From positions 1-12,269 of the forward strand of contig JAEMSB010000071.1 in NCBI GenBank assembly GCA_016463045.1: 12,269 nt of DNA. Reading direction: 5' to 3'. Origin of the DNA: Niveispirillum sp. (GTDB lineage: Bacteria; Pseudomonadota; Alphaproteobacteria; Azospirillales; Azospirillaceae). A program made the translations under genes and the position numbers. The notes under the pieces were generated by a model. It worked only from the letters and a program-made list of their open reading frames with translations, did not search any database and was not told the DNA's origin. Shown piece by piece: positions 1 to 6,145 of this stretch (position 1 is its first letter; every line of letters starts with the position of its first letter).

Positions 1-29
1 CATCAACACCACGCTTGCGCCCACCCCGA

Positions 30-52
30 TCCGGCCTCCCCCAAAGGCCGGA
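30..52. other. GC-rich hairpin, possible terminator of a gene outside the window
   Basis: TCCGGCCT (30-37) pairs perfectly with AGGCCGGA (45-52) around a 7-nt loop, CCCCCAA. A short T-run (TTTT at 61-64) follows, but not directly, so this is at best a weak rho-independent terminator for a + strand gene left of position 1. It could equally be a stray inverted repeat. Confidence 0.35.
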
Positions 53-91
53 AACGCCTGTTTTCTGCCGCCTTTGTTGGAGCCGTCCGAA

Positions 92-290
92 TGAAACACG
101 CGCCCTTTCCATGTTTCACAGGGTTGCGCAGGCACCGCTGCGCTCCCTACCACCCGTGCCGCCACCGCCTCTGAAACCAACCCGCAAACCATGTTTCACA
201 GCGTTGCACAGACCCCCGCCGCACCGTCCGACCCATCGCCCCAGGGCCAGTGAAACATCACCGCGCCCCGTGTCTCACAATGTTTCACAT
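92..290. repeat. Three tandem units of a TGAAAC-N13/14-GTTTCA inverted repeat
   Basis: Each unit opens with TGAAAC (92, 172, 251). Exactly 20 bp after each start lies its inverted partner: TGTTTCA at 112 and 192, and TGTCTCA at 271. A further perfect TGTTTCA lies at 281. Unit starts are 80 and 79 bp apart. Units one and two also share sequence beyond the arms: 109-133 and 189-213 agree at 22 of 25 positions, including CCATGTTTCACAG and a GTTGC core. Unit three is more diverged. The octamer TGTTTCAC (112, 192, 281; complement GTGAAACA at 250) equals one half of the ParB-binding site parS. The arms here are everted and separated, so no full parS is present. The function is unknown. Confidence 0.7.
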
Positions 291-349
291 CGCCGGGAAC
301 GGCCCCGACGCCCAAGCCCATTTGATGCGTCGGGAAAGTTTTTTCCCCG

Positions 350-378
350 TTGACAGAATCCTAACCATACCGCATCAC
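350..378 (+). promoter_or_regulatory. Possible promoter of the ABC exporter gene
   Basis: TTGACA at 350-355 is a perfect -35 hexamer. The best -10 at a 17-bp spacing is CATCAC (373-378), only 3 of 6 to consensus, so the call rests on the -35 box and the position 60-90 bp before the gene. Confidence 0.3.
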
Positions 379-404
379 TTCCGATATCGGATGTATTGTG
401 CGGT
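369..404. promoter_or_regulatory. Palindromic element before the ABC exporter gene
   Basis: TCCGATATCGGA (380-391) is a perfect 12-bp palindrome. It is nested almost concentrically in a wider inverted repeat, ACCGCA (369-374) with TGCGGT (399-404). It lies just downstream of the TTGACA box and upstream of the chosen ATG. That suits a repressor operator or a 5'-UTR hairpin. The protein that would bind is unknown. Confidence 0.45.
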
Positions 405-439
405 GCGGGGATGGCCCTGGGCCGGAGATGGGGTGGAAG

Positions 440-2317
440 ATGTTTGCCGGCATGTTGCGCGCCGGGATGCGCGCGGTGCGTATTGATAGTCTGGAGCGTC
501 AGGACCAAGATTTCGCCTGGGAGGATCAGGAGCAGCCCAAGCCCCTGTCGCCGAAGCCGTTTGCCTTCATGTGGGGCCTGATCCGGGAGAAGTTCGCGGG
601 CCGGCTGACCCTGATGGTGCTGGCCGTCTCCATCGGTCAGGGGATTGAGGCGTTTGAGCCTTATGCCCTGAAGGCCGTGGTCGATGCCCTGACGCAGGCC
701 ACGGGTGGTGCGCCCGCCAACGACGTGCTGGGTCTGGGCGTGATGGGCTGGTTCGTCATGCTGCTGGCCATCTGGCTGGGCAGCATGGGCATGTACCGCG
801 TCTATCAGATCGTGGATATCTACACCTCGCCCTCCATCCGGGCGCTGGCGCAGAAGCGGATGTTCGCCTGGCTGCTGGGGCACAGCCCCCGCTATTTCCA
901 GGATAATTTCGCCGGCAAGCTGGGGCAGAAGATCAAGCAGGGGGCCAATGCCGTCCTGGGCGTGATCGAAATCCTGATGTGGGATGTGATCCGGGTCGTG
1001 GTGCTGCTGGCGGTGGCCCTGGCCCTGCTCTGGACGGCGGCGCCGGTCTTCTCCGCCGTGCTGGCGGTCTGGATGGTGGTCTATGTGGCCGTGTCCGGCT
1101 GGCTGGCCCGCCATTGCTTCTCGCTATCGGAGAAGATGAGCGAGGCTGTGTCCAGCTCGTCCGGCCGGATCATCGACGCCATCACCAATGCGGACCTGAT
1201 CCGCGGTTTTGCCCGCACCTTCTTCGAACGGTCCTTCCTGGGCCATTACGTGAATGAGGAACGGTTCCGGTCGCGCCGGCTGCGCTGGTTCCTGGTGGCC
1301 ATGCGGCTGTTCCAGATGCTGTCCATCGTGGCGCTGCTGGGCGCGCTGGTCTGGGTCGCCATCCACCGCACCCTGTCGGGCGGCATGACGATCGGCGAAT
1401 TCACGCTGGTCTTTACGCTGGCCTTCCAGATTTCCAACACCGTCTGGCACCTGTCCGATCGCATGCTGACCTTCTTTGAGGAGCTGGGCACGCTGTCAGA
1501 GGCGCTGGATCTGGTCTCCGCCCCGCATGAGATCACCGATACGGTCGGCGCCCCGCCGCTGCGGGTGCGGGCCGGCGGGATTGAGCTGCGGGAGGTGCAT
1601 TTCAGCTTTGCTGACGGGACCAAGGTCTTCAACGGCCTGAACCTGACCGTCAAGCCCGGTGAGAAGGTGGGGCTGGTGGGCCGCTCAGGTGCCGGGAAAA
1701 GCACGCTGGTCCGCCTGATCCGGCGTCAATATGACCCGCAATATGGTCGTGTGCTGATCGATGGCCAGGACATCGCCCATGTCACGCTGCAAAGCCTGAA
1801 CGAAGCGGTGGCCGAGGTGCCGCAGCAGCCGGGCGTGTTCCACCGGACGGTGGGGGAGAACATTGCCTATGGCAAGCCGGGCGCCAGCCTGGAGGAAATC
1901 CGTGCCGCCGCCATGAAGGCCCATGCCGACGAGTTCATCATGAAGCGTCCGACAGGGTACGACACGATTGTCGGCGAACAGGGGGTGAAGCTGTCAGGTG
2001 GGGAACGCCAACGGGTGGCCATCGCCCGCGCCCTGCTGAAAGACAGCCCCATCCTAGTCCTGGACGAGGCGACGAGTGCCTTGGACAGCGAGTCGGAGCA
2101 TCTGATCCAGGGCGCGCTCTGGACCCTGATGGAAGGCCGCACCGTGATTGCCATTGCCCACCGCCTGTCCACCATCACCGGCATGGACCGCATCCTCTAT
2201 CTGGAGGGCGGCAAGGTGGTGGAGGAAGGCAGCCATCACGAACTGCTAGCCCTGGGCGGCCGCTATGCCCAGCTCTGGCACCGGCAGTCGGGCGGCTTCC
2301 TGGCGGCGGCGGAGTAA
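440..2317 (+). CDS. ABC exporter half-transporter (fused permease and ATPase)
   Basis: This is a type-IV (MsbA/Atm1-like) ABC exporter half-molecule of about 625 aa that should act as a homodimer in the inner membrane. The hydrophobic six-helix-type membrane domain spans roughly residues 45-330. The nucleotide-binding domain follows with Walker A GRSGAGKST (414-422), Q-loop VPQQPGVF, signature LSGGERQRVAIARALL (from about 518), Walker B ILVLDEATSALD and H-loop AIAHRLSTI. All key residues are present, so it should be an active ATPase. Substrate cannot be read from sequence; lipids, drugs or peptides are possible. The frame stays open to a GTG at 398. I prefer ATG 440 because of the GGGG/GGTGG purine tract just upstream, but ATG 452 and 467 are also possible. 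It is transcribed alone and ends at a strong terminator. Confidence 0.93.
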   Translation: MFAGMLRAGMRAVRIDSLERQDQDFAWEDQEQPKPLSPKPFAFMWGLIREKFAGRLTLMVLAVSIGQGIEAFEPYALKAVVDALTQATGGAPANDVLGLGVMGWFVMLLAIWLGSMGMYRVYQIVDIYTSPSIRALAQKRMFAWLLGHSPRYFQDNFAGKLGQKIKQGANAVLGVIEILMWDVIRVVVLLAVALALLWTAAPVFSAVLAVWMVVYVAVSGWLARHCFSLSEKMSEAVSSSSGRIIDAITNADLIRGFARTFFERSFLGHYVNEERFRSRRLRWFLVAMRLFQMLSIVALLGALVWVAIHRTLSGGMTIGEFTLVFTLAFQISNTVWHLSDRMLTFFEELGTLSEALDLVSAPHEITDTVGAPPLRVRAGGIELREVHFSFADGTKVFNGLNLTVKPGEKVGLVGRSGAGKSTLVRLIRRQYDPQYGRVLIDGQDIAHVTLQSLNEAVAEVPQQPGVFHRTVGENIAYGKPGASLEEIRAAAMKAHADEFIMKRPTGYDTIVGEQGVKLSGGERQRVAIARALLKDSPILVLDEATSALDSESEHLIQGALWTLMEGRTVIAIAHRLSTITGMDRILYLEGGKVVEEGSHHELLALGGRYAQLWHRQSGGFLAAAE

Positions 2318-2382
2318 AGGCAGCGACGCCGGCGATTGAGGAACTGCAATGCTTACCCCGTGCTGAGGCGGGGTCACTCGGA

Positions 2383-2416
2383 GGGGGCGGATCGACAGGG
2401 TCCGCCCCCCTTTTTT
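2383..2416 (+). terminator. Rho-independent terminator of the ABC exporter gene
   Basis: A 9-bp perfect stem, GGGGGCGGA (2383-2391) with TCCGCCCCC (2401-2409), closes a 9-nt loop. Six Ts follow at 2411-2416. It lies 66 bp after the stop codon. Confidence 0.92.
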
Positions 2417-2433
2417 CGTGTGGCACGGACATG

Positions 2434-2463
2434 AAAAAAGCGCCTCGACCAAGTCGGGCGCTT
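2434..2463 (-). terminator. Rho-independent terminator of tRNA-Gln
   Basis: Read on the minus strand, AAGCGCC pairs with GGCGCTT and an inner CGAC/GTCG pairing extends the stem, with one bulged base and a 3-nt loop. A T-run follows (A-run at 2434-2439 on the plus strand). It begins about 10 bases after the tRNA 3' end. Confidence 0.87.
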
Positions 2464-2472
2464 CTCAAAGGT

Positions 2473-2546
2473 TGGCTGGGGGACTAGGATTCGAACCTAG
2501 ACTGGCGGAGTCAGAGTCCGCTGTCCTACCGTTAGACGATCCCCCA
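2473..2546 (-). tRNA. tRNA-Gln (anticodon CTG)
   Basis: Read on the minus strand this is a complete 74-nt tRNA. The acceptor stem TGGGGGA pairs with TCCCCCA, the discriminator is G, and the CCA end is encoded. The anticodon stem GCGGA/TCCGC holds a 7-base loop with T33 and anticodon CTG, which reads the CAG glutamine codon. The T-arm TCTAGGTTCGAATCCTAG is canonical. Overall it resembles E. coli tRNA-Gln, including the G discriminator. The gene stands alone with its own promoter and terminator. Confidence 0.96.
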
Positions 2547-2599
2547 TCCGATTAGGCGTTTCGCGATGTCGTGCGCGTCTCGCCGTCGGGGTGGGCGGG

Positions 2600-2628
2600 C
2601 TTATAGCATCGGGTTTTGGGGTTGTGAA
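2600..2628 (-). promoter_or_regulatory. Sigma70-type promoter of tRNA-Gln
   Basis: On the minus strand, TTCACA (-35, at 2623-2628; 5 of 6 to TTGACA) and TATAAG (-10, at 2600-2605; 5 of 6 to TATAAT) are separated by exactly 17 bp. They precede the tRNA by about 54 bp. The -35 box lies inside a perfect hairpin palindrome, GGGGTT-GTG-AACCCC (2618-2632), which could be an operator or chance. Confidence 0.75.
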
Positions 2629-2721
2629 CCCCTTTCTTCACATAAAAATGCATAAGGGGTAAACGCTGGGTGCCGACCCGCCTGTTCATCACCGGTCAAG
2701 GAAGGGCTGCTTGAACGGCGC

Positions 2722-2749
2722 TTGCGGGCGGGCAGGCATCGGTTACGAT
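2722..2749 (+). promoter_or_regulatory. Weak candidate promoter of the ppx-rlmE pair
   Basis: TTGCGG (2722-2727) and TACGAT (2744-2749) are spaced 16 bp, about 75 bp before the Ppx/GppA start. Both boxes are partial matches to the sigma70 consensus. Confidence 0.3.
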
Positions 2750-2822
2750 AGGGTGACAGAGTTTTGAACATCACCCATATCCGTTGCAGGACGGAACGCG
2801 GCAAGCAAAGGGATCAGGCAAA

Positions 2823-3881
2823 GTGGATAATGGTGCGGCAGGCAGAACCGGGATGGACCCGGTGCCAGGTGGGGCGGAAATCCCCACGGCCGACACTGCC
2901 TGCGCCAACCGCGCGCCGGTTCTGGCCGCCCTCGATCTGGGTACCAATAATTGCCGTCTGCTGATCGCCCGGCCCTGCCGCGAGGGGTTCCGCGTCATCG
3001 ATGCCTTTTCCCGCATCGTGCGCCTGGGCGAGGGGCTGACCCGCAGCGACCGGCTGTGTGATGACGCCATGTCCCGCACGGTGCAGGCGCTGAAGGTCTG
3101 CCGGTCGAAGATGGAGCGGCGTGGCGTCAGCCATCTGCGCGCCGTGGGGACCGAGGCCTGCCGCCGCGCCGACAATTGCGATGAGTTCCTGACCCGTGTG
3201 CAGGACGAGACGGGGCTGGATATCGAGATCATCAGCCCCAAGGAGGAGGCGCGGCTGGCCCTGGCCGGTGTCGCTCCCCTGCTGGATCCCAACATCCAAT
3301 ACGCCATGGTCTTCGATATTGGCGGCGGATCGACGGAGATGATCTGGACCGAACTGGTCCGGGGTCGCCCGCGCGTGATCGACCAGATTTCCGTGCCACT
3401 GGGTGTCGTCAACCTGACAGAGACCTATGGCGGCGACCGGGTCTGTCCGCATGATTACCGCCGCATGATGGACCGGGTAGCCGAGGGGCTGGGCGATTTC
3501 GATGCCCGCAACGGCATCTCCAAGGCCGTGGCCGAGGGGCGGGTACAGATGCTGGGCGCGTCGGGCACCGTCACCACGCTGGCCGGCATCCAGATGGGGC
3601 TGGCCCGGTACGACCGCTCCCGCGTCGATGGCGCCTTCCTGGATCGGGACAAGGCGCGGTCGATTTCGGAGACGCTGCTGGGCCTGGATTATATGGGCCG
3701 GGCCGGACAGCCCTGTGTGGGCCGTGATCGCGCCGATCTGGTGGTGGCCGGCTGCGCCATCCTGGACGCCATCTGGCGGCAATGGCCGGTGCCGCAGTTG
3801 CGCATCGCCGACCGGGGCGTGCGCGAAGGCATCCTGTGCGAACTGGCCGCCGCCGCCCGTCACCGGCGCCGGCGCGGCTAG
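2823..3881 (+). CDS. Ppx/GppA family phosphatase (exopolyphosphatase or pppGpp phosphohydrolase)
   Basis: This is a member of the ASKHA-fold Ppx/GppA family, cytoplasmic enzymes that hydrolyse polyphosphate ends and/or pppGpp. Diagnostic motifs are ALDLGTNNCRLLIA (about 36-49), the ISPKEEARLA segment with the conserved catalytic Glu (about 138-147), VFDIGGGSTEMIW (about 163-175) and GASGTVTTLAG near the C-terminal third. At about 352 aa it is the short two-domain form and lacks the C-terminal HD-like extension of roughly 500-aa PPX proteins. Sequence alone does not tell Ppx from GppA activity. I start at GTG 2823 because AAGGGATCAGG lies just upstream; a TTG at 2784 and ATG at 2853 are alternatives. 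It is followed after 90 bp by rlmE on the same strand, an arrangement I recall from other alphaproteobacteria, so the two are probably co-transcribed. Confidence 0.9.
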   Translation: MDNGAAGRTGMDPVPGGAEIPTADTACANRAPVLAALDLGTNNCRLLIARPCREGFRVIDAFSRIVRLGEGLTRSDRLCDDAMSRTVQALKVCRSKMERRGVSHLRAVGTEACRRADNCDEFLTRVQDETGLDIEIISPKEEARLALAGVAPLLDPNIQYAMVFDIGGGSTEMIWTELVRGRPRVIDQISVPLGVVNLTETYGGDRVCPHDYRRMMDRVAEGLGDFDARNGISKAVAEGRVQMLGASGTVTTLAGIQMGLARYDRSRVDGAFLDRDKARSISETLLGLDYMGRAGQPCVGRDRADLVVAGCAILDAIWRQWPVPQLRIADRGVREGILCELAAAARHRRRRG

Positions 3882-3971
3882 GCAGGGTTGACCAGCCGCC
3901 GCTTGTCAGGGCGGACAGTTCCGGCGATGGTGCCCGCTTGATCTTCCTTATCGTTTGATGGCGCTGTTCCC

Positions 3972-4694
3972 ATGACCAAGTCCTCCGGCAACGTCCCCAC
4001 CGGCCGCAATCAGGCCGTGCGCGTGAAAACCGCCAAGCGGCGGTCGGTGTCGTCGGCCCGCTGGCTGGAACGGCAACTGAACGACCCCTATGTGGCCGAG
4101 GCCAAGAAGCGCGGCTTCCGCAGCCGGGCCGCCTTCAAGCTGTTGCAGCTGGATGAGAAGTTCAGCTTCCTGAAGCGTGGGCAGCGCATCGTCGATCTGG
4201 GTGCGGCCCCCGGCGGCTGGACCCAGATCGCGGTGGAAAAGTCGAAATCGGACAAGGGCGGTACCGGTCAGGTGATCGGCATCGACCTGTTAGAGATGGA
4301 GCCTGTAGCCGGCGCCACCACCTTCCAGATGGATTTCACCATTCCAGAGGCGCCGGCCCGCCTGAAGGCGCTGCTGCAAGGCCCCGCCGATATCGTGATG
4401 TCGGACATGGCGGCCAACACCACCGGCCATACCCAGACCGACCATCTGCGCATCGCCGGCCTTGCGGAGATGGCCTATCAGTTCGCGGTCGAGGTGCTGG
4501 CCCCCGGCGGCACTTTCATCTGCAAGCTGTTCCAGGGCGGGGCGGAGCGGGAGCTTCTGGCCCAAATGAAGAAGGATTTCGCCACGGTCCGCCACGCCAA
4601 GCCCGCCGCCAGCCGGCAGGACAGCAGCGAGACTTATCTGGTGGCCATGGGCTTCCGCAACGTCGCGGCCCCCGCCGCGCCGGACGAAGAATAA
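3972..4694 (+). CDS. rlmE: 23S rRNA (uridine-2552 2'-O)-methyltransferase RlmE
   Basis: RlmE (FtsJ/RrmJ) 2'-O-methylates U2552 in the A-loop of 23S rRNA during late 50S assembly, using SAM. The protein is 240 aa. The SAM motif is DLGAAPGGW (75-83), and the catalytic K-D-K-E tetrad is complete: K56 in RSRAAFKL, D145 in MSDMA, K185 in FICKLFQGG and E220 in SSETYLVAMGF. The first 30 residues are a basic extension (many K/R) longer than in E. coli FtsJ, common in alphaproteobacterial versions and plausibly RNA-binding. No strong Shine-Dalgarno precedes the ATG. It ends 3 bp from the stop codon of the convergent DeoR-type gene, leaving no room for a terminator between them. Confidence 0.95.
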   Translation: MTKSSGNVPTGRNQAVRVKTAKRRSVSSARWLERQLNDPYVAEAKKRGFRSRAAFKLLQLDEKFSFLKRGQRIVDLGAAPGGWTQIAVEKSKSDKGGTGQVIGIDLLEMEPVAGATTFQMDFTIPEAPARLKALLQGPADIVMSDMAANTTGHTQTDHLRIAGLAEMAYQFAVEVLAPGGTFICKLFQGGAERELLAQMKKDFATVRHAKPAASRQDSSETYLVAMGFRNVAAPAAPDEE

Positions 4695-4697
4695 CGC

Positions 4698-5453
4698 TTA
4701 GGCTCGCAGCACCGACACGCCTGCGGTCTGGAAGGGGGCCAACACCCCTTCCCCCACCTCACCTGTCACCAGCAGCGTCTGCATCAGGCTGGCAGGACCG
4801 ATGATGTGCGGGGATGCGGCACCGATCTTTTCCCGCGTCGCCAGGACCAGCGTTTCGGCGGCGGCATTGGCAAAGGCGCGTTTCACATCGGCCTCCTCCA
4901 TATCGCCCGTGGTCAGGCCGATGCCGGAATGCACGCCAGTGACGCCCATGACATAGAGATCGGCCTGGAAACGGCGGATGCCGTCCAGCACCTGCGCGCC
5001 CACGCAGACGCCGGAATGCTTGAACAGCCGCCCGCCGATCAGCGCCACCTCCACCGTCGGGTGGTCGACCAGGGCCGAAGCAATCACCGGGCTGTGGGTG
5101 ACCACCATGGCGCGCAGGTCACGCGGCAGAGCATGGACCATGGCCAAGCAGGTGGTGCCGCCATCAACGAAGATCAGTTGACCGGGCCGGATCATCCGCG
5201 CCGCAGCCAGACCCAGCGCCCGCTTGGCATTGGGTGACTGCGCCGCCTTGATTGTCAGGTCGGCGACTGCGGGCGAAGCCGGCAATGCTCCGCCATGCAC
5301 CCGCTGCAACAGGCCGTCGGCCGCCATCTCCCGCAGGTCGCGACGGATCGTATCCTCCGACAGGCCAAGGCTGGTAGCGAAATCCTTTGCCACCACCTGC
5401 CCGTCCCGCTTCAGGGCCGACAGGATCATCGTCTTGCGCTGCTGTGTCAGCAT
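4698..5453 (-). CDS. DeoR/GlpR-family transcriptional repressor
   Basis: This 251-aa protein has the full DeoR/GlpR architecture. A winged helix-turn-helix occupies about residues 5-57 (VAKDFATSLGLSEDTIRRDL, then GLLQRVHGGAL). The C-terminal sugar-phosphate sensor domain includes IFVDGGTTCLAM (94-105), VVTHSP, ALIGG and GLTTGDMEEADVKRA (about 179-193). Family members repress sugar or nucleoside catabolic genes and are released by a phosphorylated sugar. The start is set at ATG 5453 because AAGGA (5461-5465, minus strand) lies 7 nt upstream; the in-frame ATG at 5468 has no such site. It is divergent from nudK across 80 bp carrying phased repeats, so it most likely controls nudK and itself. The ligand is not readable; a mannose- or fucose-type phosphosugar would fit. 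Confidence 0.92.
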   Translation of the reverse strand: MLTQQRKTMILSALKRDGQVVAKDFATSLGLSEDTIRRDLREMAADGLLQRVHGGALPASPAVADLTIKAAQSPNAKRALGLAAARMIRPGQLIFVDGGTTCLAMVHALPRDLRAMVVTHSPVIASALVDHPTVEVALIGGRLFKHSGVCVGAQVLDGIRRFQADLYVMGVTGVHSGIGLTTGDMEEADVKRAFANAAAETLVLATREKIGAASPHIIGPASLMQTLLVTGEVGEGVLAPFQTAGVSVLRA

Positions 5454-5474
5454 CTTACGATCCTTCATGATTTG

Positions 5475-5513
5475 TCGTGACTCTACACGATTTTACACGA
5501 TAATGCACGAAAT
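5475..5513. promoter_or_regulatory. Phased-repeat operator between the DeoR gene and nudK
   Basis: Three direct copies of T(A/G)CACGA start at 5484, 5494 and 5504, exactly one helical turn (10 bp) apart. An inverted copy, TCGTG, lies at 5475-5479. Helically phased direct repeats are typical of DeoR-family operators, and the site sits between a DeoR-family gene and its divergent neighbour. Binding by that protein is inference. Confidence 0.65.
5477..5504 (+). promoter_or_regulatory. Candidate nudK promoter inside the operator
   Basis: GTGACT (-35, 5477-5482; 4 of 6) and GATAAT (-10, 5499-5504; 5 of 6) are 16 bp apart and lie wholly within the CACGA repeats. A bound repressor would block RNA polymerase. 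A minus-strand TAAAAT in the same stretch could be the -10 box of the repressor gene, giving overlapping divergent promoters. Confidence 0.45.
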
Positions 5514-5518
5514 CAGTT

Positions 5519-5525
5519 AAGGGAG
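5519..5525 (+). promoter_or_regulatory. Strong Shine-Dalgarno site of nudK
   Basis: AAGGGAG lies 8 nt before ATG 5534 and fixes the nudK start. Confidence 0.85.
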
Positions 5526-5533
5526 CCTACCCC

Positions 5534-6145
5534 ATGTCCATTACCGACCGTATCCGCGTCCAGGAAGTAACCCTGCTGTCCGACGACTGGTACGTGCTGA
5601 AGAAAACCCGCCTTGATTACCGCCGCGCCGACGGCTCCTGGCAGAGTTTGAGCCGGGAGACCTATGACCGGGGGAACGGGGCCACCATTCTGCTGTACGA
5701 TCCCGACCGCCGCACCGTCGTGCTGACGCGGCAGTTCCGGTTTCCCGCCTTCGTCAATGGCCATGACGATCTGCTGACGGAGGCACCAGCCGGGCTGCTG
5801 GACGGTGCCGACCCCGCTGACCGTATCCGCCAGGAACTGATGGAGGAGACTGGCTATGTCATCGGACAGCCGCAGAAGCTGTTCGAGGCCTTCATGAGCC
5901 CCGGATCGGTGACCGAGAAGCTGCATTTTTTCGCAGCTCCTTATCGGCCATCGGATCGGGTGGGAAGCGGCGGTGGCAATGCGGACGAAGGGGAGGATAT
6001 CAGTGTGCTGGAGATCGGCATCGACGACGCGCTGACAGGCATTCGCGACGGCAGCATTCAAGATGGCAAGACCATCAGCTTGTTATTGTATGCGGCCCTC
6101 TACCTGTTCAACGGGTCAGGAGTCCAGCCGTTTCCACCGGCGTGA
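5534..6145 (+). CDS. nudK: GDP-mannose pyrophosphatase NudK (Nudix hydrolase)
   Basis: NudK hydrolyses GDP-mannose to GMP and mannose 1-phosphate in the cytoplasm. The 203-aa protein shows the NudK-specific block RETYDRGNGATILLYD (41-56), nearly as in E. coli NudK as I recall it. It is followed by VVLTRQFRFPAFVNG (62-76), the AGLLD lead-in and the Nudix box from G87 to Y108 ending QELMEETGY, which supplies the metal-binding glutamates. MSPGSVTEKLHFFAA and a C-terminal IQDGKTISLLL segment complete the family pattern. The spacing inside the box matches the NudK type, not the textbook Nudix formula. The stop is fixed, and the gene's last 38 bp overlap the 3' end of the opposing substrate-binding protein gene. 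It is probably repressed by the divergent DeoR-family protein. Activity on ADP-ribose or ADP-mannose cannot be excluded. Confidence 0.92.
   Translation: MSITDRIRVQEVTLLSDDWYVLKKTRLDYRRADGSWQSLSRETYDRGNGATILLYDPDRRTVVLTRQFRFPAFVNGHDDLLTEAPAGLLDGADPADRIRQELMEETGYVIGQPQKLFEAFMSPGSVTEKLHFFAAPYRPSDRVGSGGGNADEGEDISVLEIGIDDALTGIRDGSIQDGKTISLLLYAALYLFNGSGVQPFPPA

Larger units (their letters stand above)
1..439. other. Non-coding leader region with hairpins and repeats
   Basis: No convincing gene is visible in these 439 bases. Open frames here are Pro/Arg/His-rich and low in complexity, as expected by chance in GC-rich DNA. The region holds a hairpin (30-52), three spaced inverted repeats (92-290), a small GGGAAA/TTTCCC hairpin (332-347), a TTGACA hexamer (350-355) and a palindromic element (369-404). 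It probably joins the end of a gene to the left of the window to the ABC exporter gene. Confidence 0.7.

Noticed and set aside
112..288. TGTTTCAC octamers as true parS sites
   Set aside because: A functional parS needs both half-sites abutting (TGTTTCAC then GTGAAACA). Here the halves are separated and everted, so only half-site resemblance is claimed.
92..290. Repeats as a possible CRISPR array
   Set aside because: Only three units, with short conserved arms and diverged interiors, a period near 80 bp, and no cas genes; repeats and spacers cannot be separated.
15..353. Open frame of 112 codons on the + strand in the leader region
   Set aside because: Pro/Arg/His-rich with no recognisable motif; it runs through the repeat array, has no ribosome-binding site, and fits chance in GC-rich DNA.
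275..1114. 279-codon minus-strand frame opposite the ABC exporter
   Set aside because: His/Gln/Gly-rich antisense shadow of the exporter with no recognisable domain.
2601..2804. 67-codon minus-strand frame between tRNA-Gln and ppx
   Set aside because: It overlaps the tRNA promoter, and no motif or ribosome-binding site supports it.
2814..3863. Long 349-codon minus-strand frame opposite the Ppx/GppA gene
   Set aside because: It mirrors the codon pattern of the real gene; its product is His/Gln/Gly-rich with no family motif, whereas the + strand frame has all Ppx/GppA motifs.
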